Notes under the pieces: generated by a model
The model's database searches: none
What the model saw: the letters and a program-made list of their open reading frames with translations, nothing else
Told to the model about the DNA's origin: nothing
DNA from: Catenibacillus scindens
GTDB taxonomy: Bacteria; Bacillota; Clostridia; Lachnospirales; Lachnospiraceae
Direction of reading: 5' to 3'
Length of the DNA: 64,000 nucleotides
NCBI RefSeq assembly: GCF_014202115.1
Contig: NZ_JACHFW010000016.1
Coordinates: 1-64,000, forward strand
Shown here: positions 52,962 through 62,740 of the stretch, one piece after another
Layout of the letters: each line of letters begins with the position of its first letter
How positions within the stretch are numbered: the first letter of the stretch is position 1
Made by a program: the position numbers and the translations under genes

Positions 52962-54399
52962 GTATTTCCCTCATTTTTCTTACAAAATTTTGGATTCCGT
53001 CCACATTGGAATAAAAATACAGATGAGGATATCCGGCATACATCCCTGGGGATGAAAATCCCTCCTGCCACGTCCGCGTCTTTGTCTTTGAAACGTCCCA
53101 GTCACTTCCGGGATTTTCCGAGCGGGAATAGTGAAACTCGTGGCCCAAAAAAGCCGTACCATCAGGGCCGAAAACCCCCGCCTTCCGGGAGGACAGGGTC
53201 ACATAACCAAAGGGGCCCAGTTTTTTTGTCATCTCGCAGCTTCCGGGAATGATCCCGGCCATGGGCCATCCGTCCATCCGCTCATGAAGGTACATAAAGC
53301 CGCCGCACTCCGCCAGAATACACAGCCCCTTCTCCCATTTCTCCCGGATCTGGGAAAGAAGGGACACATTTTGGGACAGCTCTTTTTCAAAAAGCTCCGG
53401 GTAGCCGCCGCCGATGTAAAGGCCGGAAATGTTTTCAGGCAGCGACTTGTCCTTTAACGGTGAGAAGGGCACAAGGGTTACGCCAAGGGCCTCTAAAAGT
53501 TCCAGATTTGTATTATAGTAAAAAGAAAATGCCTGATCCATGGCAATCCCCATACGGATCTTTCTTCCGCCATTTTCCTTCCTGAAATGCCAAATTTTTT
53601 TTACAAAATCCGGCTGCTTATCAGGAAGAGGGGCGGCCTGGGAGGCAATTTCCTTAATCAGACTTAAATCAATGGATGACTGGGCGGTCACGGCCAGCGC
53701 CTTCATCCGCTCATCTAAGTCTTTGATCTCCCCGGCAGTCACAAGGCCCAGGTGCCGGCTTTGAAACGTGCCCTCCGCCTGGGTCTGAAAACTCCCCACC
53801 ACCTTAACGCCGGTTTGCGCCTCAATCTCAGGGGTCAGGGCGGCGCACAAGGCGGGACTTGCCTGATTGAGGATCACCCCGCGGACCAGGGATTTCTCTG
53901 TGTATTTCCGTGCAAAATCCACATACCCCCGGATCATGGCCACTAATGACAGGGACATACCCCTGGCGTTGACAACCAGGATGATAGGGGTGTTGGTCCA
54001 GAGGGCCACAAGAAAACTACTCCCGGTTAAAGTCATTCCTTTTCCGTCAAAAAGACCCATAACCCCTTCTACAATCCCTATTTTTTTTCCATTTCCCCGG
54101 AACGCCTCATGTATATCCGTCGGGGACAACGTTTCAGGCGTTTCAGTTTTTTCGGACATTCCAAGCTTTTGTGACATAAGCCAGCACAGCTCGTCTTCCC
54201 CCATAAAAAAGCTGTCCAGATTTGTACAGGAGCGGCCTGTAATATGGCTGTGAAACATCGGGTCAATATAGTCGGGCCCGCATTTAAAGGGAAGCACTTC
54301 GGTCCCTGAAAGGCAAAGCGCCTTCATAATGGCGCAGGTCACCGTCGTTTTCCCGCACCCGCTCCCGGTTCCCGCAAACATAACACGGTTCTGGCTCAT
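52948..54399 (-). CDS. cbiA: Cobyrinic acid a,c-diamide synthase
   Basis: 483 residues. CbiA amidates the a and c side chains. Walker A-like GTGSGCGKTT at 10-19, 'PFKCGPDYIDPMFHSHI' and C-terminal glutaminase 'CILAECGGFMYLHE'. It uses glutamine and ATP. It lies between cbiJ and cbiB. Confidence 0.97.
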   Translation of the reverse strand: MSQNRVMFAGTGSGCGKTTVTCAIMKALCLSGTEVLPFKCGPDYIDPMFHSHITGRSCTNLDSFFMGEDELCWLMSQKLGMSEKTETPETLSPTDIHEAFRGNGKKIGIVEGVMGLFDGKGMTLTGSSFLVALWTNTPIILVVNARGMSLSLVAMIRGYVDFARKYTEKSLVRGVILNQASPALCAALTPEIEAQTGVKVVGSFQTQAEGTFQSRHLGLVTAGEIKDLDERMKALAVTAQSSIDLSLIKEIASQAAPLPDKQPDFVKKIWHFRKENGGRKIRMGIAMDQAFSFYYNTNLELLEALGVTLVPFSPLKDKSLPENISGLYIGGGYPELFEKELSQNVSLLSQIREKWEKGLCILAECGGFMYLHERMDGWPMAGIIPGSCEMTKKLGPFGYVTLSSRKAGVFGPDGTAFLGHEFHYSRSENPGSDWDVSKTKTRTWQEGFSSPGMYAGYPHLYFYSNVDGIQNFVRKMREIHDIF

Positions 54400-54421
54400 C
54401 AGTCATCCTCCTTGTAAAATG

Positions 54422-55255
54422 TCATCCACATAAAATGTGATCCACCCAGGCGGTCACCTCGTCCATGGACGCCGCCTGATCCTGATTTTCCTCCCCTGGA
54501 CGGCGGATCATTACCACTTTCGCCCCGGCGATCCCGGCCGCCTTCAGCTTTTCTTCCACGCCTCCGGTCTTTCCGCTGTCCTTGGTCACAAGGATTTTAA
54601 TGTGATACCGGCGGATTAACGCCGTGTTATCCTCCACAGAAAAGGGGGGATTGGCACAGATCACACGGGACGGGTCAATTCCCGCCGCCAGACATGCCTG
54701 GGCCGAAGAAGGGGTATCCAGTACCCGGATATAGGCCCGCTGGTTAAAATCTGCCAGGACCCGGACATAAACCGGCGCCGTGTTGGCTCCCGTTGTCAAA
54801 AGGATATTTCCCTCCATGCGGGAAAGCATATCTGCCGCCTCACCGGCGTCCGCCGCCGTTAAAATCTGAACTTTGCCGCCATCCTCCCACGCCTCTTCCC
54901 TCCGCACATAGCGAAGGCAGGGTATTTTAAGGTCCCGGCACACTTTAAGAACGGTGCGGCTGACCTGGCCGGCAAAAGGATGGCTGGCGTCCACGACAAA
55001 CCTGGGGCGAAGCTTGCGAAATAACATGGCAAAGCCCTCTTCATCCCTCCGGCCGGTATAAATTTTCGTCTTTTCAATGGCAAAAGCCCCGGAAAGAGCC
55101 TGAGCGCCTGTCTCGGTAGCCACCGTGGCCGCCATAGAAAGAGACTTTCGGTTTAGCAGTTCAAGAACCTGGCGCCCCTCTGTTGTTCCGGCAATCACAA
55201 CACCGTCCACAGCTTCAGATTTTACAGTTTCACTCTTCTCAGATACAGTCTTCAC
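54422..55255 (-). CDS. cbiJ: Cobalt-precorrin-6A reductase
   Basis: 277 residues from a GTG at 55255 (GGGGG seven bases upstream), immediately after hemL. A longer open frame exists but overlaps hemL and has no ribosome site. CbiJ/CobK reduces precorrin-6A with NAD(P)H. Family pattern 'VVIAGTTEGRQVLELL', 'DASHPFAGQVSRT' and 'CLRYVRREE' is clear. A 'GNILLTTGANTAPVYV' loop follows. Confidence 0.93.
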   Translation of the reverse strand: MKTVSEKSETVKSEAVDGVVIAGTTEGRQVLELLNRKSLSMAATVATETGAQALSGAFAIEKTKIYTGRRDEEGFAMLFRKLRPRFVVDASHPFAGQVSRTVLKVCRDLKIPCLRYVRREEAWEDGGKVQILTAADAGEAADMLSRMEGNILLTTGANTAPVYVRVLADFNQRAYIRVLDTPSSAQACLAAGIDPSRVICANPPFSVEDNTALIRRYHIKILVTKDSGKTGGVEEKLKAAGIAGAKVVMIRRPGEENQDQAASMDEVTAWVDHILCG

Positions 55256-55271
55256 AATCCATCCCCCACAG

Positions 55272-56573
55272 TTACACTTCTGCCCCTGGGAGAGTCGAAA
55301 ATGCCCGATCAATGGCCCGGACTGTCCGGTTTAGGGCTTCCTGACTGTGGGCATCGCTAAGAAACATAGCTTCAAACTGGGAGGGAGCAATATAAATATC
55401 GTCCTCCAACATGGAAGCAAAATATTTTTTAAACATGGTCAGATCCGATTTTTCTACGTCTCCGTAAGTCTCCACCGGCCCTTCTGTGAAAAATACAGAC
55501 ATTAAAGATCCCACCCGGTTGATACAGGCCGGAATCTTATACCGGTCAATGGCGTCTGTAAAAGCTTTCTCCAGCACACGGCCTTTTTCCTCCAGACGGT
55601 CATAAAGTCCCACATCTTCCCGAATCTTCTTTAATGTAGCCAGCCCGGCAGCCACAGCCACAGGGTTGCCTGACAATGTGCCGGCCTGATATACCGGCCC
55701 TGAGGGGGATACTGTGGACATAATATCTCCTCTTCCGCAGTAGGCGGCCATAGGCATGCCTCCACCCACAATCTTTCCAAGGGTGGCCATATCCGGCGTC
55801 ACGCCGTAATATTCCTGGGCCCCTCCGGGAGCCAGACGAAAACCGGTGATCACCTCGTCAAAAATAAGCACTGTGCCATATTCTGCAGTGATCTTGCGCA
55901 AAAACTGTAAAAATCCCGGTTTTGGCGCCACAACGCCCATGTTGGCCGCCACAGGCTCTACAATAAGGGCGGCAATATTTGGGCCGTACTCTTTAAAAAT
56001 CTTTTCCACACTCTCCCGGTCATTGTAATCGGCGGTGAGGGTGGCCGCGGCGAATGCTTTGGGAACGCCGGCGGATGTGGGGACATTTTCCGTCAAAAGA
56101 CCGGAGCCGGCTTTAACTAAAAGGCCGTCGCTGTGTCCGTGATAGCAGCCCTCAAACTTGACGATCAGATCCCGTCCGGTAAAACCTCTGGCCGCCCGCA
56201 CAGCGCTCATCACCGCCTCTGTCCCGGAATTGACCAGGCGGACCATCTCGGCGCAGGGCACCATGTCAATGATCATCTGAGCTAAAAGATTTTCCCCCTC
56301 AGTGGGGGCTCCAAAGCTTGTTCCCCGCCGGGCGGCCCCGCAGATGGCCTCCACCACCTCAGGGACAGCGTGGCCGAAAATCATCGGCCCCCAGGACCCT
56401 ACATAATCAATATAGGCGTTGCCGTCCACATCGTAAATTTCACATCCCTTTGCCCGGTCAATAAACCGGGGCGTCATCCCCACAGCCCTGTATGCCCGCA
56501 CCGGGCTGTTGACGCCGCCGGGCATGAGATTTCCGGCCACAGAAAACATTTCTGTGCTTTTTTCCGTATTCAT
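55272..56573 (-). CDS. hemL: Glutamate-1-semialdehyde 2,1-aminomutase
   Basis: 433 residues. HemL isomerises glutamate-1-semialdehyde to 5-aminolevulinate. The PLP lysine is Lys267 in TLGKIVGGG, with 'FDEVITGFRLAPGGAQ' upstream. The N-terminal 'NLMPGGVNSPVRAYRAVG' is typical. It lies three bases after hemB stops. Confidence 0.98.
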   Translation of the reverse strand: MNTEKSTEMFSVAGNLMPGGVNSPVRAYRAVGMTPRFIDRAKGCEIYDVDGNAYIDYVGSWGPMIFGHAVPEVVEAICGAARRGTSFGAPTEGENLLAQMIIDMVPCAEMVRLVNSGTEAVMSAVRAARGFTGRDLIVKFEGCYHGHSDGLLVKAGSGLLTENVPTSAGVPKAFAAATLTADYNDRESVEKIFKEYGPNIAALIVEPVAANMGVVAPKPGFLQFLRKITAEYGTVLIFDEVITGFRLAPGGAQEYYGVTPDMATLGKIVGGGMPMAAYCGRGDIMSTVSPSGPVYQAGTLSGNPVAVAAGLATLKKIREDVGLYDRLEEKGRVLEKAFTDAIDRYKIPACINRVGSLMSVFFTEGPVETYGDVEKSDLTMFKKYFASMLEDDIYIAPSQFEAMFLSDAHSQEALNRTVRAIDRAFSTLPGAEV

Positions 56574-56576
56574 CTT

Positions 56577-57554
56577 TTAAGCCTCCTCTATAAGCCACCG
56601 GGCAATATCCAGGGCGTAGTAGGTGATGATCATCTTTGCCCCGGCCCGCTTCATGGCCGTCATACTTTCCATGACCACGGATTTTTCATTGATCCAGCCA
56701 TTTAAGGCAGCCGCCTTCATCATGGAATATTCCCCGCTGACACTGTAAGTACACAGGGGCAGGTCAAAGCGGTCGCTGATGGTCTTAACCATGTCCAGAT
56801 AGGCCAGAGCCGGCTTGACCATAAGAATATCCGCCCCTTCCTCCACATCCAGGGCTGCCTCCACAATGGCTTCTTTTTTATTGCGCCAGTCCATCTGGTA
56901 GGAGCGGCGGTCGCCAAAGGCGGGGGCGCTGTCTGCGGCTTCCCGGAAAGGTCCGTAAAAAGCCGAAGCGTATTTAATGCTGTAGGCCATAATCAGGGTA
57001 TTTTCAAAGCCCGCCCCATCCAGGGTGCGGCGCATATGGCCGATACGCCCGTCCATCATGTCAGAAGGAGCCACAATATCTGCACCGGCTCTGGCGCAGC
57101 TTAATGCCGCCTTTGATAAAAGCTCCAGAGTAGGGTCGTTAAGGACGCAGCCGTCTTTGACAAGGCCGCAGTGTCCGTGGCTTGTGTATTCACACAGACA
57201 GATATCTGCTATGCAGATCAGCTCCGGATATAAAGATTTTGTCAGGCGAAGGGCTCTCTGTACAATTCCCTCATCGTCGTAGGCGCCGCTTCCTACCTCG
57301 TCTTTGTGGTCAGGCACGCCGAAAAAGATCACAGACTTTACCCCTGAGACGGCGATTTCTTTTAAATGCTCCTGAAAAGTGTCTAAAGAATAATGAAAAA
57401 TTCCCGGCATGGAAGGGATTTCCTCTTTAATATGCTCCCCCTCCACAACAAATACCGGATAAATCAGATCCGACACATGAAGATCCGTCTCATGTACAAG
57501 ATCACGTATAGCCTTTGTGGCCCGCAGCCGTCTTGGCCTGCGCAAAATTTCCAT
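56577..57554 (-). CDS. hemB: Delta-aminolevulinic acid dehydratase (porphobilinogen synthase)
   Basis: 325 residues. HemB condenses two ALA molecules. The active-site lysines are Lys194 in YSIKYAS and Lys247 in MVKPAL. Cys119, Cys121 and Cys129 in ICLCEYTSHGHCG form a zinc site, so this is the zinc-dependent type. It lies 30 bases downstream of the hemC fusion. Confidence 0.98.
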   Translation of the reverse strand: MEILRRPRRLRATKAIRDLVHETDLHVSDLIYPVFVVEGEHIKEEIPSMPGIFHYSLDTFQEHLKEIAVSGVKSVIFFGVPDHKDEVGSGAYDDEGIVQRALRLTKSLYPELICIADICLCEYTSHGHCGLVKDGCVLNDPTLELLSKAALSCARAGADIVAPSDMMDGRIGHMRRTLDGAGFENTLIMAYSIKYASAFYGPFREAADSAPAFGDRRSYQMDWRNKKEAIVEAALDVEEGADILMVKPALAYLDMVKTISDRFDLPLCTYSVSGEYSMMKAAALNGWINEKSVVMESMTAMKRAGAKMIITYYALDIARWLIEEA

Positions 57555-57584
57555 AGTATCATCTCCGTTTACAAACTGTTACTT

Positions 57585-60047
57585 TTACTTTTGCAAATCT
57601 TTAAGAATGGCCCGGATCATCCCCTGCGTATCATAAGTCTGGGCCGTCAGATCCACAGCAAGACCTTCCTCTATAGCCTGACGGCAGGTGACGGGGCCGA
57701 TGCACACTACTCTGGCAGGGCAATCATTAACCCTTTTCGCCCCCGCCATCTGGCACAGAGCCCTGGCCGCCGAGGCGCTGCACAGTGTAATGTAATCCGT
57801 CTCATCCAGCAGCCGGTTCAGTTCTCCTGCCTTGCGCCAGTCCGGACAGATCTCGTATAATGCCGCAGCCTTATAGGAAATCCCCGCCGCCTCAAGGGCA
57901 TCTTCCAAAACTTTGGACGCCTGGCGGGCCCGCAAAAGGAGTACCCGATCGCCGGGACACAGCAATGGCACCCAGTCTTTGGACATGGCCTCGCTTGTAA
58001 AGACCTGGGGTACATAATCACACACAATTCCATACTCCAGCAAAGCTCTGGCCGTCCCCTGCCCAATAGCGGCAAATTTAAGGCCGGCCAGGCGGCGGAC
58101 ATCCACCTGCCGCTCCTTCATCCCTTCAAAGAAAGTTTCAACACCATTGCGGCTTGTAAATACAGCCCATGTCCACCTTTCCAGGGTCTCATAGACTGAG
58201 TCAATCTCCACGCCCTCTGACGGGACGGTGCGTATCAGGGAAAATGGTATAGGCTGGGCCCCTTCATTCTCAAAAGCCTTCGCCATAAGGCGGGTCATAG
58301 ATCTTGATCCTGTCAGCAAAACATTCTTTCCCCACATCGGCCCCTTTCCATACCAGGACAGGGTCTTTTCAAGGTCCGCCACCGGCCCCACAACAGTAAT
58401 GGCCGGCGTCTTTATCCCCTGTTTTTGCGCTTCCTCCCAGATGGAGGCCAGAGGCGCCAGCGCCACTTTCTGACGGGAGGTTGTTCCGGACTGAATCACT
58501 GCCGCCGGGGTGGCCGGGTCTTTTCCGCCCTCAACAAGCCGCCGGGCAATGTCCTCAAGATTTTTAAGACCCATTAAAAAAACAAGGGTTCCCTCTTCTT
58601 TTGCCAGAATATTATAATCCAGAGAAAGGCGGCATTTCGTCTCATCTTCATGGCCAGTGATCACATGAAAAGCGGAGGCCAGCCCCCGGTGGGTCACCGG
58701 AATCCCCGCATAGGCCGGTACCGCGTAAGCCGAGGAAATGCCGGGGATCACCTCAAATTCAATGCCGGCCTCACAGAGGGCCTCACCCTCCTCAGATCCC
58801 CGCCCGAAAACAAAGACGTCGCCCCCTTTCAGACGGGCCACTGTCTTGCCTTCCCTGGCATAGCGCACCAGCAGACAGCTGATTTCATCCTGCTTTAAAT
58901 AGTGACTGCCCGCCACTTTCCCGGCATAGACGAGGCGGGCGTCATCTCTAGCCTCATTGAGAAATCCCGGAGATGCCAGATGATCGTACACAATAACATC
59001 CGCCTCCCCAAGACGGGCCAGTCCTTTAACACTCATCAGCCCCTCATCCCCCGGTCCGGCGCCGATGAGAAAAACCCGTCCGGGAGAGGGGATATCTTTG
59101 CGGACCAGACGGCGGGCCATATCCTGTCCCAATTCCTTTGCCTGATCCACAGGGGCGCTGCCCCAGATTTTTTCCATATTCTGTCCGTTGGCAGCATACA
59201 TGGCATCCATAAAAATCTGCCCCTGCCACACTTTTGTGAAGGCCGCCGCCGGGGCGTTGCATCCGCCGCCGATGGCCTGCAAAAAACCGCGCTCCGCCTC
59301 AAGGGAAAGGGCGCTCTCGGTATCATTAACGGCGGAGAGGATCTCTAAAATTTCTTCATCGCCGCAGCGGCACTCCACCGCCAAAAGGCCCTGCCCAGCC
59401 GCAGGCAGCATGTCCCGGATATCTATAGGAATAAATGAGAAGGGGCTGTAGTCAAAATCATCGGCAATACCGGCCCCATCCACTTTGGCCTGATTGTCCA
59501 AAAGCCGGCGGATACCGGCCTGGGCCAGGATAATGCCGTCATAGGCCCCGGATTTAAGTTTCATAAGCCGTGTCTGGACATTGCCCCGGATGGGAGCGGG
59601 CCTTATTCCCGGATTTAGCTTTGACAGGGCTAAAGACCGCCGAAGGCTCCCTGTCCCTGCCACAAATCCTTCCGGCAGGGAAGGGATATCCCCCTGAGAA
59701 AGATGGGGAAAACGGTCCCGGCACACTGCCAGCACATCCCCAAAACACTCCCGCTTTCCCACGGCGCCGATCATAAGCCCGTGGGGAAGGTGTGTGGGCA
59801 TATCTTTGGCGCTGTGGACGGCAATATCAATGGAGCCGTCTAAAAGTTGCTCATCCAACTCTTTAGTGAACACGCCCTTGCCTCCGAAGCTGTCCAGGGT
59901 TCGGTTTAAATGCTCATCCCCTTTTGTGGAAATAGGGACAATGTCCACGGAAATTTCCGGAAACTTTTTCCTGATCTTATCTATAATGATCTGTGTCTGC
60001 ACAAGAGCCAGAAGGCTTTTGCGTGTTCCTGCCTTAATGATCTTCAT
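57585..60047 (-). CDS. Trifunctional HemC - uroporphyrinogen III methyltransferase - HemD
   Basis: 820 residues from the ATG at 60047 (GAGG about nine bases upstream). Three enzymes in one chain: hydroxymethylbilane synthase (1 to about 318, dipyrromethane cofactor Cys263 in GGGCNAP), uroporphyrinogen III C-methyltransferase (about 322-562, 'VFLIGAGPGDEGLMSVKG', 'YAGIPVTHRG'), and uroporphyrinogen III synthase (about 572-820). The chain takes porphobilinogen through uroporphyrinogen III to precorrin-2, channelling the unstable bilane. SUMT-HemD fusions are common in clostridia; adding HemC makes the whole step set. It overlaps the end of the sirC-like gene. Confidence 0.96.
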   Translation of the reverse strand: MKIIKAGTRKSLLALVQTQIIIDKIRKKFPEISVDIVPISTKGDEHLNRTLDSFGGKGVFTKELDEQLLDGSIDIAVHSAKDMPTHLPHGLMIGAVGKRECFGDVLAVCRDRFPHLSQGDIPSLPEGFVAGTGSLRRSLALSKLNPGIRPAPIRGNVQTRLMKLKSGAYDGIILAQAGIRRLLDNQAKVDGAGIADDFDYSPFSFIPIDIRDMLPAAGQGLLAVECRCGDEEILEILSAVNDTESALSLEAERGFLQAIGGGCNAPAAAFTKVWQGQIFMDAMYAANGQNMEKIWGSAPVDQAKELGQDMARRLVRKDIPSPGRVFLIGAGPGDEGLMSVKGLARLGEADVIVYDHLASPGFLNEARDDARLVYAGKVAGSHYLKQDEISCLLVRYAREGKTVARLKGGDVFVFGRGSEEGEALCEAGIEFEVIPGISSAYAVPAYAGIPVTHRGLASAFHVITGHEDETKCRLSLDYNILAKEEGTLVFLMGLKNLEDIARRLVEGGKDPATPAAVIQSGTTSRQKVALAPLASIWEEAQKQGIKTPAITVVGPVADLEKTLSWYGKGPMWGKNVLLTGSRSMTRLMAKAFENEGAQPIPFSLIRTVPSEGVEIDSVYETLERWTWAVFTSRNGVETFFEGMKERQVDVRRLAGLKFAAIGQGTARALLEYGIVCDYVPQVFTSEAMSKDWVPLLCPGDRVLLLRARQASKVLEDALEAAGISYKAAALYEICPDWRKAGELNRLLDETDYITLCSASAARALCQMAGAKRVNDCPARVVCIGPVTCRQAIEEGLAVDLTAQTYDTQGMIRAILKDLQK

Positions 60048-60669
60048 TTTGCTCTTCCTCTTCAATGAAATTATAAAATACCGTCATGGGGATATGTCCC
60101 TGATGTTCCAGCCCGTAATCGGTCAGCCGCTCCATGATCCGTCTCCGGCATTCCCCCGAAGCCACCATAGGGCGCAGCAATACGCGAAGCTTTCCCAGTT
60201 CTTCCCCCAAAGGCCCGTACCACTCCGGAAGAAAGCTTTCAATTTCCCGGCGGATATGGGCGGACAGGGAGGGCGCCGGCGGATCCACACAAATCCCCAC
60301 AGCCACAGGGCCGGACATGACCACTGAGGGAAAGATAAAGGTGGACAGTTTTTCGGAGGTGGCACAATTGACAGGAATACGCCGACTCTGGCACAAGCGG
60401 GCAATCCTCTCATTAAAATTTTGGTCACTGGCGGCGCATACCACCAAAAAAGCTTTTGAGAGACATTCCTCCAGCGCGTCCGCCCCTTCAAAAAAGACTT
60501 TCCCCTCCGCCGCCATCTCTGTGAGGGGCGGCGCATATTCTCTGGAACAGACATGGACTTCCCCTCCGGCCAGAAGGAGAGTGCGGATCTTTCTCAGAGC
60601 CACACAGCCTCCGCCAAGGACCAGGCAGTACCTGCCCCGGATATTAACAAACATGGGAAATAATGCCAT
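60034..60669 (-). CDS. Precorrin-2 dehydrogenase (CysG N-terminal/SirC-like)
   Basis: 211 residues matching the Met8/CysG N-terminal domain. The NAD-binding loop is GGGCVALRKI at 19-28, and 'CAASDQNFNERIARLCQSRRIPVNCA' is typical. It oxidises precorrin-2 to sirohydrochlorin, ready for cobalt insertion in the anaerobic route. Its end overlaps the start of the HemC fusion by 14 bases. Confidence 0.93.
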   Translation of the reverse strand: MALFPMFVNIRGRYCLVLGGGCVALRKIRTLLLAGGEVHVCSREYAPPLTEMAAEGKVFFEGADALEECLSKAFLVVCAASDQNFNERIARLCQSRRIPVNCATSEKLSTFIFPSVVMSGPVAVGICVDPPAPSLSAHIRREIESFLPEWYGPLGEELGKLRVLLRPMVASGECRRRIMERLTDYGLEHQGHIPMTVFYNFIEEEEQNEDH

Positions 60670-60685
60670 GGGCCATGCTCCTTTC

Positions 60686-61420
60686 TCAGGACTGTTCCAA
60701 TTTATAGCCTCTCGGAGTGATCATTCTCCCATCCTGAACATAGGTGGAAGAATTTCCGATAATGACCAGTGAAAACATATCTATGTCAGCCTCTTTAAGC
60801 TGTCCCACCGATGTGATGGTATAACTTTCTCCCGGACGCCCCGCATTGCGGACAATACCCGCAGGGACATCCTCCCCATGAATCTTCCCGATAATATCCG
60901 CCGTCATGGCCACATACTCAGTGCGTTTCCGGCTTTTAGGGTTGTAGAGGCAAATAACAAAATCGCTCAGGGCGGCGTACTCCACCCGCTTCATGATCTT
61001 TTCCAGAGGCGTCATCAAATCGCTTAAACTGATCACTGCGAAATCATGCATCAAAGGCGCACCTAAAATTGCGGCGGCAGCGCTGGCCGCCGTCACTCCG
61101 GGGACGATCTCCACATCCACATGGTAATCCTGTGCCATCTGTAGGATCACTCCGGCCATGCCGTAAACGCCGCTGTCGCCGCTGCTGACCATGGCCACAG
61201 TTTTCCCCTTGTCGGCTTCTTCAAGGGCCATGCGGCACCGGTCCAGTTCCTTAGTCATTGGGGTACTGAAAAAATTTTTATTTTTAAAGTAGGGTTCCAG
61301 CATTTCAATATAAGTGGTGTAGCCCATCACCACGTCTGCCGCCTCAATGGCGGACACCGCCCGGTGGGTCATATCTTCATACCCTCCGGGTCCAAAACCT
61401 ACCACATATAATTTTGCCAT
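60686..61420 (-). CDS. cbiH: Cobalt-precorrin-3 C17-methyltransferase
   Basis: 244 residues of the corrin methyltransferase family. CbiH/CobJ both methylates C17 and contracts the ring. 'KLYVVGFGPGGYEDMT', 'SSGDSGVYGMAG' and 'LMHDFAVISLSDLMTPLEKI' with 'VICLYNPKSRKR' are clear motifs. As no CobG oxygenase is seen, this is the cbi (anaerobic) type. Confidence 0.95.
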   Translation of the reverse strand: MAKLYVVGFGPGGYEDMTHRAVSAIEAADVVMGYTTYIEMLEPYFKNKNFFSTPMTKELDRCRMALEEADKGKTVAMVSSGDSGVYGMAGVILQMAQDYHVDVEIVPGVTAASAAAAILGAPLMHDFAVISLSDLMTPLEKIMKRVEYAALSDFVICLYNPKSRKRTEYVAMTADIIGKIHGEDVPAGIVRNAGRPGESYTITSVGQLKEADIDMFSLVIIGNSSTYVQDGRMITPRGYKLEQS

Positions 61421-61441
61421 AATATTCTCCTATATGAAAAC

Positions 61442-61499
61442 CTGTCTCAAAGAGAGACAGAGGGTGCTTTCATTGTGATACTGCCGCCTAACGGCGGCA
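61442..61499 (-). promoter_or_regulatory. Two hairpins between hemA and cbiH
   Basis: CTGTCTC / GAGACAG (61442-61460) followed on the minus strand by GTTTTC, and TGCCGCC / GGCGGCA (61482-61499). This 80-base spacer is one of the few wide gaps in the operon, so it may attenuate or process the transcript. A related CTGTCT-TTCTTTGAGAC hairpin occurs near 16121-16137. Confidence 0.5.
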
Positions 61500-61501
61500 T
61501 A

Positions 61502-62734
61502 TTAGCTGCTGTGACACTGGGATTTCAGGCATTCCATAAAGACTTCAAGCTGATCCGGCGAAGCGCTCTCCCGCACCCGGTAAAAAAAGTGGCTGAGGGC
61601 CTTTTCCATGCCTTTTTGATCCCCTTCTTTTAAAATTTCGCCCTTGGTGTATTCCATTATTTTTAACGACTGCTGAAAGATCATCCACTTTTTAAAAGCC
61701 GTCTCATACTCTTCAAGAATCTGTCGGGCGCTATCGGCCTCTTTCAGGCGGACGGCATTGTTTGTCCGGGCTGTTTTACCAAAATCATCAATATTACTGC
61801 ACATCACCCCCGGCAGGGAGCCGATACGGCTCTCGATATCCAGTGGAACCGCCAGATCCATAAAGGCTCTGGGCTTGACATGTTCTTTATCCTGGCCGAA
61901 CACCAGGCACTTTTCCACAGAATCATAAGTCAGAGTATAGTGAGGGCTTGACGTGGCGCTAATAACCACATCCATATCTGCCAGATATTCATAGCGCTTT
62001 TCGTAGGGGATATAAGTATAATAAACCGTATCCCTGCCGTGATTAAAGACACCCTGGGAATTTTCCAGATTTCCGTCCCTTGTAGTCACAAAAACTCTGG
62101 CTTTATAATCCGACAGCAGATTCTTTTTGACAATGGAGCCGATCTTTCCGCTGGCACCGATAATCATAATATTTTTATCGTCCAGAGTACCGAGATAACT
62201 TTGGGCGGCCCGGATACAGATAATGGCTGTAGATATAGGCGTTTTAGAGAGGGCGGTGTCCGTTTTTACTTTTTTCGCCGCAGTAACGCTGTATCTGAAA
62301 AACGTATTCATGTAAGTTCCGCAAGTTTTAATCTTTGCGGCGAACTGATGGGCCTCTTTTACCTGTCCTAAAATCTGGTCCTCCCCGATGACCATGGAAT
62401 CCAGCCCGCTGGCCACTAAAAACAAATGGTGGATGGCCTTATCCCCACTGTAAAAGCGGAAAATATGTCCGACATCCGCCATATTTTCAAGACCTGCGCT
62501 CCTTAAAAGAACCCCCTGGGTATATTCAAATATCTCCCGCTCCTTTTCTTTATTTTCGCTCCACAAATACACTTCCGTACGGTTGCATGTACTAATAATA
62601 ACACATTCGCTGATAAAAACCCAACTGTAAAGCTCCTCAAGGATGGACGCCTGCTGCTGGGGCGTAAACGCGAACTTTTCCCTCACATTAAGAGGAGCTG
62701 TCTTATGGCTGATACTGATCAATTGTATACTCAC
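61502..62734 (-). CDS. hemA: Glutamyl-tRNA reductase
   Basis: 410 residues with a GTG start. HemA reduces glutamyl-tRNA to glutamate-1-semialdehyde, first step of the C5 route. The catalytic Cys50 is in ISTCNRTEVY, and the NADPH domain shows 'NIMIIGASGKIGSIVKKNLL'. It ends with a dimerisation helix region. Placed among cobalamin genes, it supplies tetrapyrrole precursor with hemL, hemB and the HemC fusion. Confidence 0.96.
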   Translation of the reverse strand: MSIQLISISHKTAPLNVREKFAFTPQQQASILEELYSWVFISECVIISTCNRTEVYLWSENKEKEREIFEYTQGVLLRSAGLENMADVGHIFRFYSGDKAIHHLFLVASGLDSMVIGEDQILGQVKEAHQFAAKIKTCGTYMNTFFRYSVTAAKKVKTDTALSKTPISTAIICIRAAQSYLGTLDDKNIMIIGASGKIGSIVKKNLLSDYKARVFVTTRDGNLENSQGVFNHGRDTVYYTYIPYEKRYEYLADMDVVISATSSPHYTLTYDSVEKCLVFGQDKEHVKPRAFMDLAVPLDIESRIGSLPGVMCSNIDDFGKTARTNNAVRLKEADSARQILEEYETAFKKWMIFQQSLKIMEYTKGEILKEGDQKGMEKALSHFFYRVRESASPDQLEVFMECLKSQCHSS

Positions 62735-62740
62735 GATGTT

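Noticed and set aside
61421-61501. Cobalamin riboswitch between hemA and cbiH
   Set aside because: Too short, with two simple hairpins and no B12-box sequence. The operon promoter and any riboswitch lie right of the window.
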